DNA of 64,000 bases from contig JAJQIJ010000018.1 in assembly GCA_021199275.1 (NCBI GenBank), positions 50,667-114,666 of the forward strand, given 5' to 3'. Source of the stretch: Clostridiales bacterium (GTDB lineage: Bacteria > Bacillota > Clostridia > Oscillospirales > Acutalibacteraceae). The number at the start of each line of letters is the position of its first letter. The stretch's first letter is position 1. The notes under the pieces were generated by a model, which worked only from the letters and a program-made list of their open reading frames with translations, was not told the origin of the DNA and made no database searches. A program made the translations under genes and the position numbers. Positions 43,446-52,668 of this stretch are shown one piece after another.

Positions 43446-44033
43446 TTATATTGCCGATTTTTTGAATTTTTTCTTTTGATTCGCTTCATAAAGCAAAACG
43501 CCGATTACAGCGCCGCACATGTTTAAAATAATGTCGTCAATATCTGCGGCGCGGCCAATAAAATATTGAATAAATTCAACGCCGGCAATCGCAAAAAAGC
43601 AAATCAAAAGGCACTGCCGGCTATTAATATTTTTATTTAAGGCGTGCATAAAAAGCGGCAATGGCATTAAAATAAACAGGTTTGCAATTAAGTTGGAAAA
43701 TGCGCCGGGGTAAAGCCCCGCGCCGTTAACGCTGTATTTTATCTGCCGGCTTATTGTGTAAAAAGGAATTATATTCAGCGACTTTTCATCAGGCAAAAAA
43801 ATATATAAATAGCAGCCCGCGTCATAGCTGTCTATGCCATATGAAGCCGGTGAAAGCAGCCCGCCGGCAAGCGCAAAGCAATAAATCACAAACGCAAGCC
43901 TTATAATTTCAGTTTTCGGGTCACCACACAAGGAAAGCTTTTTTAATTTTATTACCCGCGCCGGTATATAAAACAGCAGGGCTATTAACACCAGCAAAAG
44001 CGCATTTTTTATGTGGCTTGAAAAAATGCCCAT
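43446..44033 (-). CDS. VanZ-like membrane protein
   Basis: Polytopic protein of 195 residues with about five hydrophobic segments. Seen: the VanZ family end IAGVEFIQYFIGRAADIDD followed by IILNMCGAVIGVLLYE, and NLIANLFILMPLPLF in the middle. VanZ confers low-level teicoplanin resistance in enterococci, but most homologues have no known role. Last gene of the run from 48572 down; 33 nt after trpS. Confidence 0.85.
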   Translation of the reverse strand: MGIFSSHIKNALLLVLIALLFYIPARVIKLKKLSLCGDPKTEIIRLAFVIYCFALAGGLLSPASYGIDSYDAGCYLYIFLPDEKSLNIIPFYTISRQIKYSVNGAGLYPGAFSNLIANLFILMPLPLFMHALNKNINSRQCLLICFFAIAGVEFIQYFIGRAADIDDIILNMCGAVIGVLLYEANQKKKFKKSAI

Positions 44034-44066
44034 AAAACCCCCTGAAAAAAATGAAAGCTGCGGTTT

Positions 44067-45065
44067 TTAAACAATGAAACCGACTTTTTTCATTACTTTG
44101 TTCAGTGTGGCGTCTGAAATGCGCCTTGCCCTTTCTGCGCCGGTTTTCTGGCAGGCGGCAAGATAATCTTTTTCGCCCAGCAGGCGATTGTATTTTTCCC
44201 TGACGGGGCGCAGCTCTTCAACCACAGCTTCGCCAACCGCCTTTTTGAAGTCGCCGTAGCCCTTATTGGCAAATTCGCTTTCAATGGTTTCAAAGCTTTT
44301 GCCTGTAACCGCCGAATAAATTGTCATAAGATTATTAACTCCGTCTTTACCGGGGGCAAATCTTACCGACATTTCACTGTCTGTTACGGCGCTTTTGAAT
44401 TTTTTCATTATGACTTCCGGAGAGTCTGTAATATAAACCGTGCCTTTGGGGTTGGGGTCAGACTTGCTCATTTTAGCGCCGGGGTTTGCAAGGCTCATAA
44501 TGCGCTTGCCGCTTTTTGGAAAATATGGTTCGGGCACCGTGAACACATTTCCGTAAATGTTATTAAAGCGCACAGCTATATCGCGGCATATTTCAACATG
44601 CTGCTTTTGGTCGTCTCCCACAGGCACAATGTCTGAACGATAAAGCAAAATGTCAGCAGCCATAAGGCACGGATATGTGAAAAGCCCGGCATTGATATTG
44701 TCGCTGTGCTTTTGCGACTTTTCCTTGAATTGAGTCATTCTTGACAGTTCGCCGAACTGCGTGTAGCAATTTAAAATCCACGCAAGACTTGCATGCGCGC
44801 TGACCTGTGACTGAATAAAAATTATGCCCGCTTCAGGCTCAAGCCCTATTGCAAGAAGCATGGCGTAAAGCTCATTTATTTGCCGCCTGAGCTGCTGTGG
44901 GTCTTGCCTTATTGTAATTGAATGCAAATCTGCAACGCCGTAAATGGTGTCATATTCCTGCTGGAAAGACGGCCAGCCTTTCATGGCGCCCAAATAATTG
45001 CCGAGCGTCGCCACGGAAGTCGGCTGAATCAGCGATAAGCTTCTTTTTCTTTTTTCATTTTCCAT
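44067..45065 (-). CDS. trpS: Tryptophanyl-tRNA synthetase
   Basis: Class I aminoacyl-tRNA synthetase of 332 residues. Seen: the HIGH-like TSVATLGNYLGAM near residue 17 (His replaced by Leu-Gly-Asn context typical of some TrpRS), WILNCYTQFGELSRMTQFK, PVGDDQKQHVEICRDIA and KMSKS in GAKMSKSDPNPKG. No T-box leader: it lies 14 nt after the aminotransferase gene in the same run. Confidence 0.96.
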   Translation of the reverse strand: MENEKRKRSLSLIQPTSVATLGNYLGAMKGWPSFQQEYDTIYGVADLHSITIRQDPQQLRRQINELYAMLLAIGLEPEAGIIFIQSQVSAHASLAWILNCYTQFGELSRMTQFKEKSQKHSDNINAGLFTYPCLMAADILLYRSDIVPVGDDQKQHVEICRDIAVRFNNIYGNVFTVPEPYFPKSGKRIMSLANPGAKMSKSDPNPKGTVYITDSPEVIMKKFKSAVTDSEMSVRFAPGKDGVNNLMTIYSAVTGKSFETIESEFANKGYGDFKKAVGEAVVEELRPVREKYNRLLGEKDYLAACQKTGAERARRISDATLNKVMKKVGFIV

Positions 45066-45079
45066 GTGTAACGCTTCCT

Positions 45080-46261
45080 TTACTGTTTGGCTGTGTCAGC
45101 CATTATTTTAACGCCCTTTATTATGTCAACTTCACTTGGGGTTGAAAAATTGAGCCTGATATGGTTGCATTTCGCCGCGTCATTGCACATAAAAGCACTG
45201 CCCGGCACAACCGCCACCTTTTTATCTATAAGCTTTTTTACATATTGCAACATGTCAATGCCGTCATCAAGCTTTGCCCAGATGAACAGCCCGCCCTCTG
45301 GGCGGACGTAGCTTATAAAGTCAGCGCAATATTCGTCAAGACAGCTGCACATTAAGTCAAGCTTTTTTCTGTATATCCGGCGAATGCTTTCAAGATGGCT
45401 GTCAATGTCATATTCGCTTAACCAGCGCGACACAATCATTTGGTTTAAAACGCCTGTGTGCACGTCAGACACCTGCTTTGCTATTGTGAAAGCACCTGCT
45501 ATCTGTTTCGGCACGGCAGCATATGCAACCCTTATTCCGGGGGCAAGCACCTTTGAAAACGAGCCGGCATAAACAACCAAAGATTCGCTGTCAAAGCTCT
45601 TTATTGCACTGACGTTTTTGCCTGAAACGCGCAGGCTGCCATATGGGTTGTCTTCAATAATAACAAGGTGGTTTTCTTTTGCGATTCGGTACATCTGTTT
45701 TCTTTTTTCAAGGCTCAGCGTTGTGCCGCCGGGGTTTTGAAAGTTAGGAATTGTATATATAGCCTTGGCGTTTTTGTTGCTTTTTACAGCCTGTTCAAGC
45801 GAATTAATGTTCATGCCGTCGCTGTCTATCGGCACGCCGACAACGCCGCAGCCGTGCGAACGAAAGCAATTGAGCGACCCAACAAAAGACGGGTCTTCGC
45901 ATATAACCGCGTCGCCCTCTGACAAAAGCACCCTTGCCGCAAGGTCCATAACCTGGGTGCCGCCCGACGTAATAATTATACTGTCATTTTCTGAATTTAT
46001 GCCCTCATATTTCAAAAGCCAGTCCGCCACATTCCGGCGTAAGGGCTCATAGCCCTCTGACACGCCGTAAACCAGCGCGCTTTGGGCGTTTTCAGTAAGA
46101 ATTTCATTGGAAATTTTTCTGACCGCGTCGCACGGAAACGCCTCTGTTGCAGGCGAGCCGCCGGCAAAGGCAATCATTTCAGGGTCGTTTGTAGTCTTTA
46201 ATATTTCCCTTACGGCAGATGGTTTAATGCCCGCAAATTTTTTTGAAATTTCAATGTTCAT
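45080..46261 (-). CDS. PLP-dependent class I/II aminotransferase (LysN/ARO8-like)
   Basis: Fold type I aminotransferase of 393 residues. Seen: MIAFAGGSPATEAFP, IITSGGTQVMDLAARVLLSE, YTIPNFQNPGGTTLS, IIEDNPYGSLR and the PLP lysine in YAGSFSKVLAPGIRVAY. It resembles the multi-substrate 2-aminoadipate/aromatic aminotransferase group without the MocR DNA-binding domain. Substrate not determined. It overlaps the upstream glycerophosphotransferase by ATGA and precedes trpS. Confidence 0.92.
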   Translation of the reverse strand: MNIEISKKFAGIKPSAVREILKTTNDPEMIAFAGGSPATEAFPCDAVRKISNEILTENAQSALVYGVSEGYEPLRRNVADWLLKYEGINSENDSIIITSGGTQVMDLAARVLLSEGDAVICEDPSFVGSLNCFRSHGCGVVGVPIDSDGMNINSLEQAVKSNKNAKAIYTIPNFQNPGGTTLSLEKRKQMYRIAKENHLVIIEDNPYGSLRVSGKNVSAIKSFDSESLVVYAGSFSKVLAPGIRVAYAAVPKQIAGAFTIAKQVSDVHTGVLNQMIVSRWLSEYDIDSHLESIRRIYRKKLDLMCSCLDEYCADFISYVRPEGGLFIWAKLDDGIDMLQYVKKLIDKKVAVVPGSAFMCNDAAKCNHIRLNFSTPSEVDIIKGVKIMADTAKQ

Positions 46262-47385
46262 TTTAACACCGCCTTATTTTCAAGTATTTCTTTTACAAAG
46301 CGCTCTGTTGCCCTGCCGTCGCAGCAGCCGGTAAATTTCTGCCTGAATTCGGCAAGCTTTTCACTGTCGTTTTCAGCAGTTTTAACCGTTTTTGCAAGGC
46401 TTTCAAAATCTTTTACAAACGCGCCGTAGCAATATGTGCCCCAGTCAAAATAAAAGCCGCGCGAATCAAAATAGTCGTCTAAATCAGGGGCGTAAAGCAC
46501 CAGTGTGTTGCCGACTATGGCGTTTTCAAAGATTACAGACGAATAGTCTGTCACCAGCACGTCTGTAATAAACAAAATGTCGTTAATTTCCCTTTCGCAT
46601 GTCATGTCAACCACATTGCCGGTGCAAATGTGCGGGGCGTTTTTTATGAACGGGTGGTATTTGGTAACCACCGCCCAGTCTGAGCCGAGCCCGCGCGCCA
46701 GCTTTTCAGCGTCAAAAAGCCCTTCTGGGTAATATGCGCCTTTTACATCGGAGCCGCGAAAAGTAGGCGCAAAAAGGCAAATTTTTTTACCAAGGAGCCC
46801 GGGGTATTTGTCATAAAGGCGCGCCTTTGTTTTTTCAATATATTCGCCGTCAAACAGCAAGTCTGTTCTTGGAATTCCGGTGGGTAAAATGCAGTGTTCG
46901 GGAATTGCAAAAGCTTCGTGATAAATTGCAACAATGTCAGGCGCGGAAACAATTGCCTTGGTGTAATTTTTATGAGTAAGCGAAGTTTTAACGGCGCTGT
47001 CTCTGCTGTAGCCGAATTTTTTGAATGCGCCCATGCCATGCCAGACCTGCACGAGCTGCTGCCCTTTTCTAAGGCGCATTACATAAGCCACCGGCTCAAA
47101 ATCGTCAATCATAATAAACCGGCTGGTTGCCGCTTCACGCGCGAGCTTCAGCTTTGGCGGCATATTAAGCGACGTGTAGGCGGTGACTGTAAAATCAAGG
47201 CGCTTTTTTTCTATATAATCTTTAATTTGCTTTAAATTACCGCCGAGCTCGCCGCGCACGTTTGTAAACATTAAAATTTTGTTTTCCTGCAATTTGCGCC
47301 GTTTTGCGCTTTCAAAGGCAATAATAAACGGCAAAAAGCGCAGCCTTTGCAGCACGGGGTAAAGAATTTCTTTGATTTTATTCAC
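46258..47385 (-). CDS. CDP-glycerol glycerophosphotransferase-like protein (paralogue 1)
   Basis: Peripheral-membrane polyol-phosphate polymerase/primase of the TagB/TagF family, 375 residues. Seen: VQVWHGMGAFKKFGYSRDS, LPTGIPRTDLLFDG, ICLFAPTFRGSDVKGAYYPE, VVTKYHPF and FITDVLVTDYSSVIFE, the catalytic His and nucleotide motifs. GTG at 47385 is chosen because it forms a GTGA overlap with the preceding gene and lies 7 nt after GGGGGG; an ATG two codons earlier is too close. Expected to extend a teichoic-acid-like polymer with glycerol- or ribitol-phosphate. Confidence 0.92.
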   Translation of the reverse strand: MNKIKEILYPVLQRLRFLPFIIAFESAKRRKLQENKILMFTNVRGELGGNLKQIKDYIEKKRLDFTVTAYTSLNMPPKLKLAREAATSRFIMIDDFEPVAYVMRLRKGQQLVQVWHGMGAFKKFGYSRDSAVKTSLTHKNYTKAIVSAPDIVAIYHEAFAIPEHCILPTGIPRTDLLFDGEYIEKTKARLYDKYPGLLGKKICLFAPTFRGSDVKGAYYPEGLFDAEKLARGLGSDWAVVTKYHPFIKNAPHICTGNVVDMTCEREINDILFITDVLVTDYSSVIFENAIVGNTLVLYAPDLDDYFDSRGFYFDWGTYCYGAFVKDFESLAKTVKTAENDSEKLAEFRQKFTGCCDGRATERFVKEILENKAVLK

Positions 47386-48572
47386 AGCCATTCCCCCCTG
47401 TAGTTATAGCGCCCGTCATAAACGCCCCTGATAAGTTCGTCAATGATTTCGGCGTAAACAAAAGATATGCAAGGGTATTTTTTGTTTACATAATCTTTTT
47501 TGAATTGCTGTATTTTTTCTTTGCCGCACCTTTCGCCGGCAGCAATCTTTTGGGCAAGGACTGCGGCGTTTTTTGCGAAAACGGCGGGAATGTCATTGTA
47601 AAAATCAATGTAAAACCCGCGTTCGTCAATATAATCTTCACCGTCAAAGCAAAATATATAAACAGGCTTTTCCAGCAGCAGAGCTTCATAGATAACCGAA
47701 CTGTAATCTGTAATAACGGCGCTGCTTGCTGCCATAAACTGCGCGCTTGACGCAGCGTTTCCCTGCACGCAGCCGCCGGACGTGCACACGGTTTCATCAG
47801 CCAAATCAACCGGGTGGCGTTTTATTACAAGATTAAAGCGGCTGTAATCAATATTGCAGATAAGTTCATTTTCAGCTGCCCTTAAGCTTTGGGTGGCATT
47901 TTCGTTGTCACGAAAGGTGGGGGCATAAAAAATGGTTTTTTTGCCGTTGTCAAGCTGCGGGTATGCTTTGAAAACGCTTTGCTGTGCCCCGGTTTTATAT
48001 ACCGGGTCTGCCAAAAAGTCCATTCGCGGCAAACCAATGGGCAGAAATTTTTCAGCCCGCTGGCCGAAAGCTTCGGCAAAATGCGGCACGCATTTTACGC
48101 CGCTTGCCGCAATATAGTCATAATTATTGTGCATTTTAAAGGCCCGCGCCGTTTCAGTTGAGCTGCCGCCCGGCATGTCAAGAATTGATTTGCCGAACCG
48201 CTTAAAAGCGCCAAGCGCATGCCAAAGCTGTATTATTTTAAGTTCGTTTTTATGCCGCAGCATGGAAGCTAAAATGCAATACCCGTCAAGCACCAGCACT
48301 TTGGAAGTTGCCATTGCATTCATCTGTGAAAACATATGAAAAACATAACCGACTTTCCCGAAAAAAGAGCCGGGTATGACTTTACACAGCATTTTAATTT
48401 CATATTGCGGGTAATTTTTTTCAAGCTGGCCGGCTATCAATTCAAAATCTTTCGGCACGGCATTTCCCTGGCGGGAAATAAATGTGACTTTGTTTTTTGC
48501 CTTTTTCAGCTTAAGAAAGCTATAGAAAAAGCCCATAACGCCGCCGAATATTTTTGCAAAAAGAGCTGTCAC
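47382..48572 (-). CDS. CDP-glycerol glycerophosphotransferase-like protein (paralogue 2)
   Basis: Second TagB/TagF-type enzyme, 396 residues. Seen: IIQLWHALGAFKRFGKSILD, LPIGLPRMDFLAD, TIFYAPTFRDNENATQSL, VIKRHPVDLAD and SSAVITDYSSVIYEALL. An N-terminal hydrophobic/basic stretch (MTALFAKIFGGVMGFFYSFL) may bind the membrane. GTG start. First gene of the run that ends with vanZ-like; the pair with paralogue 1 suggests primase plus polymerase, as for TagB/TagF. Confidence 0.92.
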   Translation of the reverse strand: MTALFAKIFGGVMGFFYSFLKLKKAKNKVTFISRQGNAVPKDFELIAGQLEKNYPQYEIKMLCKVIPGSFFGKVGYVFHMFSQMNAMATSKVLVLDGYCILASMLRHKNELKIIQLWHALGAFKRFGKSILDMPGGSSTETARAFKMHNNYDYIAASGVKCVPHFAEAFGQRAEKFLPIGLPRMDFLADPVYKTGAQQSVFKAYPQLDNGKKTIFYAPTFRDNENATQSLRAAENELICNIDYSRFNLVIKRHPVDLADETVCTSGGCVQGNAASSAQFMAASSAVITDYSSVIYEALLLEKPVYIFCFDGEDYIDERGFYIDFYNDIPAVFAKNAAVLAQKIAAGERCGKEKIQQFKKDYVNKKYPCISFVYAEIIDELIRGVYDGRYNYRGEWL

Positions 48573-48603
48573 GCTTTCACTTCCGTTTCCGTGGCATCAT
48601 CAA

Positions 48604-48628
48604 ATTCAATAAGGGATTGCCTAAGTTA
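48604..48628 (-). repeat. Repeat remnant G: both ends, no middle
   Basis: Minus strand TAACTTAGGCAA joined directly to TCCCTTATTGAAT (25 nt). The TAA is the glyA stop. It matches exactly the two termini of the 130-nt element with all four hairpins absent. Confidence 0.75.
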
Positions 48629-49879
48629 TTGGTAAAGCGGGTATTTTTTGCAGATTTCGGCAACCGAATTTGTAATGTATTCCCGGTTGTTTTCAAAGTC
48701 GGTTATCGCAAGATAAATATATTCTGAAATTTTGTCAAAATCTTCTTCGCCAAGGCCCCTTGTTGTGGCGGCCGGTGTGCCAATGCGCACGCCTGACGTT
48801 ACGAACGGCGACAGCGGTTCGTTGGGCACAGTGTTTTTGTTAAGCGTAATATGCACTTCATCAAGCCGGGCTTCAAGTTCCTTGCCGGTAACCCCTGTGC
48901 CGATTAAAGACAGCAGCACAAGATGGTTGTCTGTGCCGCCCGACACCAAGTTGAGCCCACGGCTTAAAAGCCCCTTGGCAAGCGCTTGGGCGTTATTTAT
49001 AACGCGCTGCTGATATTGGGCGAAATCGCTTTTAAGAGCTTCGCCGAAGCAAACGGCCTTGCCCGCAATTACATGCATTAACGGCCCGCCCTGTGTGCCT
49101 GGAAAAACCGCTGAATTGAGCTTTTTAATAAGATATTCATTATTGCAAAGAATCAGCCCGCCCCTTGGGCCCCTGAGTGTTTTGTGGGTTGTGGTTGTTA
49201 CAACGTCTGCATAAGGCACCGGGTTTTGGTGCAGCCCGGCGGCAACGAGCCCGGCTATGTGAGCCATGTCAACCATAAACATAGCGCCGTTTGCATGCGC
49301 AATGTCAGCCATGGTTTTAAAATCAATAGCCCTGGGGTAAGCGGACGCGCCCGCCACAATGAGCTTGGGCTTAACTTTGTTTACCTGCTTTGCGAAAGCG
49401 GCAAGGTCAATAAAGCCGTTATCGTCAACCCCGTAAGGCACAAAGTTGAAATATTTGCCGCTTATATTAGCGGGCGAGCCATGTGTAAGATGCCCGCCGT
49501 TGTCAAGGCTCATGCCCATAACCGTATCGCCCGGCTTGAGCAGCGCAAGATAAACCGCCGTGTTTGCCTGCGCGCCCGAATGTGCCTGAACATTTGCATA
49601 ATTTGCGTGAAACAATTCGCAAGCTCTTTTTATGGCTATGTTTTCAACAATATCAACATATTGGCAGCCGCCGTAATAGCGCTTGCCGGGCAGACCCTCT
49701 GCATATTTATTTGTTAAAACGCTGCCCATTGCCGCCATGACCTGCGGCGAAACAAGGTTTTCCGAAGCGATAAGCTCAATATTTTCGCGCTGCCGCTTAA
49801 GTTCAAGCGCCATTGCGTCTGCAACCTCTTTATCGGTTTCGGCAACCTTACCGATTGAATCATAATAGTCAGGAAACAT
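48626..49879 (-). CDS. glyA: Serine hydroxymethyltransferase
   Basis: Interconverts serine and glycine, loading one-carbon units on tetrahydrofolate. 417 residues. Seen: [69 protein letters not shown] and the PLP lysine in [15 protein letters not shown]. Ribosome site AAGAGGTGTAT. Own promoter. Its stop codon is the first triplet of repeat remnant G. Confidence 0.97.
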   Translation of the reverse strand: MFPDYYDSIGKVAETDKEVADAMALELKRQRENIELIASENLVSPQVMAAMGSVLTNKYAEGLPGKRYYGGCQYVDIVENIAIKRACELFHANYANVQAHSGAQANTAVYLALLKPGDTVMGMSLDNGGHLTHGSPANISGKYFNFVPYGVDDNGFIDLAAFAKQVNKVKPKLIVAGASAYPRAIDFKTMADIAHANGAMFMVDMAHIAGLVAAGLHQNPVPYADVVTTTTHKTLRGPRGGLILCNNEYLIKKLNSAVFPGTQGGPLMHVIAGKAVCFGEALKSDFAQYQQRVINNAQALAKGLLSRGLNLVSGGTDNHLVLLSLIGTGVTGKELEARLDEVHITLNKNTVPNEPLSPFVTSGVRIGTPAATTRGLGEEDFDKISEYIYLAITDFENNREYITNSVAEICKKYPLYQ

Positions 49880-49890
49880 ATATACACCTC

Positions 49891-49993
49891 TTAAATAAAA
49901 TTCGGCAAAGCCGTTAATGTAAAGCTGCCGGCGCTTTGGGCAAATTTAGCAAAACGCCGGGCAAAAAGCTAAACGTGGCGGCCCTTGGTGAAT
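49891..49993 (+). repeat. Possible diverged repeat K in the glyA leader
   Basis: 103 nt, reversed relative to glyA and starting 12 nt before its ATG. Only the 3' end (GTGGCGGCCCTTGGTGAAT) is clearly similar to the family, but the layout equals copy A: repeat end touching the -10 box of the promoter. Weak. Confidence 0.3.
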
Positions 49994-50022
49994 ATAATAA
50001 CATATAATTTTTTATTATACAA
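49994..50022 (-). promoter_or_regulatory. Sigma-A promoter of glyA
   Basis: Minus strand TTGTAT, 17 nt, TATTAT with extended TG. Confidence 0.7.
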
Positions 50023-50064
50023 GTGCAGATTTCGGCAGGGAAAAAACTTATTACTAATTTACTC

Positions 50065-50093
50065 TTGAAAGACGCGGGCGGATATGTTAAAAT
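50065..50093 (+). promoter_or_regulatory. Sigma-A promoter of yebC-exoA
   Basis: TTGAAA, 17 nt, TAAAAT with extended TG, about 68 nt before the yebC ATG. Divergent from the glyA promoter. Confidence 0.8.
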
Positions 50094-50160
50094 TTTTAGG
50101 TATCGGGCGTGGCTGACGCAGTTTAATTCGCCTGCAAAAAATTAATTTGGAAGTGTTATA

Positions 50161-50904
50161 ATGAGCGGCCATTCAAAATGGAGCACAATTAAAAGAAAAA
50201 AAGGCGCCAATGACGCCGCACGCGCCAAGGTGTTTACAAAAATCGGGCGCGAGCTTGCCGTTGCAGTTAAAAACGGCGGGGCTGACCCTGCTGTAAACAC
50301 AAGGCTTAAAGACATTATTGCCAAGGCAAAGCAAAACAATGTGCCAAACGACAATATTGAGCGCATGCTTAAAAAAGCCGCAGGCGACTCTGCAGGCGCA
50401 AATTATGAGGAAGTTATATATGAGGGCTACGGCCCCGGCGGCGTGGCGGTTGTGGTTGAAGCGCTGACAGATAACAGAAACCGCACGGCGGGCGAAGTGC
50501 GCCATTATTTTGACAAGGCGGGCGGAAACATGGGCGCGCAGGGCTCTGTTTTATTTATGTTTTCAAAGCAGGGCATAATTTTGGTGGAAAAAGACGGCGC
50601 TGATGAAGACGCGGTTATGGAAGCCGCGCTTGAAGCGGGCGCTGCCGATTTTATAGACGACGATGAAGATTATTTTGAAATTCGCACAGAGCCGGGCGAC
50701 CTTGGAACAGTGCGTGAAGCGCTTGAAAAAGCTTCTTTCAACATAGCTTCTGCCGAAAGTGCATATGTGCCCGCCACATATACGCGCCTTGACAATGAAA
50801 CAGACATACAAAAAATGAGCCGAATGATAGAAATGTTTGAAGACAATGACGATGTTCAGGACATTTGGCACAACTGGGAAAACGCCGGCGATTTTGACGA
50901 TTAA
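50161..50904 (+). CDS. yebC: YebC/PmpR/TACO1 family protein
   Basis: 247 residues. Seen: MSGHSKWSTIKRKKGANDAAR, YEGYGPGGVAVVVEALTDNR and MGAQGSVLFMFSKQGI, all hallmark YebC motifs. Relatives act as transcription regulators or relieve ribosome stalling on proline runs; which applies here is unknown. Ribosome site GGAAGTGTTATA. Followed after 13 nt by exoA. Confidence 0.96.
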   Translation: MSGHSKWSTIKRKKGANDAARAKVFTKIGRELAVAVKNGGADPAVNTRLKDIIAKAKQNNVPNDNIERMLKKAAGDSAGANYEEVIYEGYGPGGVAVVVEALTDNRNRTAGEVRHYFDKAGGNMGAQGSVLFMFSKQGIILVEKDGADEDAVMEAALEAGAADFIDDDEDYFEIRTEPGDLGTVREALEKASFNIASAESAYVPATYTRLDNETDIQKMSRMIEMFEDNDDVQDIWHNWENAGDFDD

Positions 50905-50917
50905 CTGGAGTTAAAAT

Positions 50918-51673
50918 ATGAAATTTATTTCTTGGAATGTAAACGGCATAAGGGCATGCGTCAACAAGGGCTTTCGCGACTTTTTTAATGATATTGACGC
51001 AGATATTTTCTGTATTCAGGAAACAAAATGCCAACCCGGGCAGATAGAGCTTGAATTTGACGGTTACACATCTTTCTGGAACAGCGCTGAAAGAAAGGGC
51101 TATTCCGGCACGGCCGTGTTTACAAAGAAAAAACCCCTGTCTGTGAAATTCGGCATTGGCATGGAAGAGCATGACAACGAGGGGCGGGTCATAACTCTTG
51201 AATTTGAAAATTATTATTTAGTCACCATATACACGCCAAATTCAAAGCGCGAACTTGAAAGGCTGCCCTACCGCCAGGTTTGGGAAGATGAAATAAGAAA
51301 ATACCTGCTGGGGCTCAGCACCGAAAAAAGCGTGATTATGTGCGGCGACTTAAATGTTGCCCACAAGGAAATAGACCTGAAAAACCCGAAGCCAAACATG
51401 GGGAACGCCGGTTTTACCAATGAAGAGCGCGAAAAAATGAGCGAGCTGCTGCAAGCCGGATTTACAGACAGCTTCAGATATTTATACCCTGACAAAGAGG
51501 GCGCTTACAGCTGGTGGTCTTACATGGCAAACGCGCGTCAAAGAAATATAGGCTGGCGCATAGACTATTTTATAGTTTCAAGCGACATCAGCGAAAATAT
51601 TAAAGACGCATTGATTTACCCACAGATTATGGGCAGCGACCACTGCCCGGTTGGGCTTGAAATTGACATTTAA
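50918..51673 (+). CDS. exoA: Exodeoxyribonuclease III / AP endonuclease
   Basis: Base-excision-repair AP endonuclease of the ExoA/Xth family, 251 residues. Seen: MKFISWNVNGIRACVNKGF, DIFCIQETKCQPGQ (metal Glu), YTPNSKRELERLPYR, MCGDLNVAHKEIDLKNP and GSDHCPVGLEI (catalytic Asp-His). Likely cotranscribed with yebC and ended by a strong terminator. Confidence 0.97.
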   Translation: MKFISWNVNGIRACVNKGFRDFFNDIDADIFCIQETKCQPGQIELEFDGYTSFWNSAERKGYSGTAVFTKKKPLSVKFGIGMEEHDNEGRVITLEFENYYLVTIYTPNSKRELERLPYRQVWEDEIRKYLLGLSTEKSVIMCGDLNVAHKEIDLKNPKPNMGNAGFTNEEREKMSELLQAGFTDSFRYLYPDKEGAYSWWSYMANARQRNIGWRIDYFIVSSDISENIKDALIYPQIMGSDHCPVGLEIDI

Positions 51674-51723
51674 AAAGCAAAGCTGAATAACTAAGCTAAA
51701 ATGCCATTTATTGAGCAAACTAA

Positions 51724-51766
51724 AATCCGCCGTGCAAATTGCACGGCGGATTTAGTTGTTTTTTAG
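51724..51766 (+). terminator. Terminator after exoA
   Basis: ATCCGCCGTGCA-AAT-TGCACGGCGGAT perfect stem, then TTAGTTGTTTTTT. The opposite-strand reading is also a stable hairpin, facing tcdA. Confidence 0.85.
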
Positions 51767-51780
51767 CAATATACCCGCCA

Positions 51781-51918
51781 TTTCAGTAAGGGCTTGCCCG
51801 TTATTCAACTTGGCAAGCGACAGGGCGTTACCGCTCCCAAGCGGGAGATTGTACTCACCGCTGATTAAATGTCGGACCCCGCCGCCTGTAGAGGCGGGTG
51901 ACATTGCCCCCTAAGTTA
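51781..51918 (-). repeat. Structured stop-anchored repeat, copy D
   Basis: 138 nt, minus strand TAACTTAGGGGGCAATG to CCCTTACTGAAA. TAA is the tcdA stop. Hairpin 1 is CCGCCT-CTAC-AGGCGG; hairpin 2 is GCGGTGAG/CTCCCGC; hairpin 4 has CTTGCC/GGGCAAG. The hairpin 3 sequence differs from other copies (AGCGGTAACGCC). Confidence 0.8.
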
Positions 51919-52668
51919 TTTTATTAAGTCGCCTATAACTTCGCCGGCAATAATAAGCCCCGCTACACCCGGCACAAACGCATTGCTGCCGGGAATCTGG
52001 CGGCGCGCAGCACAGTTTCTGGCAGTGCCCGGCGGACATATGCAGTTGTTTTTGCAGCTTGCAGCTTCGCTCGCATCAGGGGTAACGGGAACTTCCTTTG
52101 AATATACCACCTTAAGCTCTGAAACCGCGCGGCGCTTAAGTTCCCTGCGCATAACCTTTGCCAGTGGGCAGACAGATGTTTCGTAAATATCTGCGACTTC
52201 AAAAGCAGCGGCGTTCATTTTATTTCCGGCGCCCATTGAGCTTATAATGGGCGTGCCGCTTTCTTTTGCCTGCATTACAAGCGCAATTTTGCCCGTTACC
52301 GTGTCAATAGCGTCAACCACATAGTCATATTGACAAAAGTCAAACTGCGACTGTGTGGCGGGCGAATAAAATATTTTATATGTATTTACCACGGCATTTG
52401 GGTTAATGTCAAGGCAGCGGGCTTTTGCAACGTCAACCTTATACTGCCCCAATGTGCTGTAAAGCGCATGTATCTGGCGGTTTATATTTGTAAGGCACAC
52501 TTTGTCGTCGTCTATTAAGTCAAGAGTGCCCACGCCTGAGCGCGCAAGGGCTTCAGCAGCATAGCCGCCCACGCCGCCAACGCCAAACACCGCCACGCGC
52601 GAACACGCAAGCTTTCTTACAGCGTCTTGGCCTATTAAAAGCTCTGTTCTTGAAAACTGATTAAGCAT
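51916..52668 (-). CDS. tcdA: tRNA threonylcarbamoyladenosine dehydratase (TcdA/CsdL, ThiF family)
   Basis: E1-like ATP-dependent enzyme that cyclises t6A37 in tRNA; 250 residues. Seen: FSRTELLIGQDAVRKLACSR, VAVFGVGGVGGYAAEALARSG (ATP site), LIDDDKVCLTNINRQIHAL, VVDAIDTVTGKIAL and SSMGAGNKMN. A cysteine-rich patch near residues 205-225 (SCKNNCICPPGTARNC) is an unusual insertion before the C-terminal helix. ATG at 52668 follows AGGAGCAAAG and overlaps trxB by 8 nt. Confidence 0.93.
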   Translation of the reverse strand: MLNQFSRTELLIGQDAVRKLACSRVAVFGVGGVGGYAAEALARSGVGTLDLIDDDKVCLTNINRQIHALYSTLGQYKVDVAKARCLDINPNAVVNTYKIFYSPATQSQFDFCQYDYVVDAIDTVTGKIALVMQAKESGTPIISSMGAGNKMNAAAFEVADIYETSVCPLAKVMRRELKRRAVSELKVVYSKEVPVTPDASEAASCKNNCICPPGTARNCAARRQIPGSNAFVPGVAGLIIAGEVIGDLIK

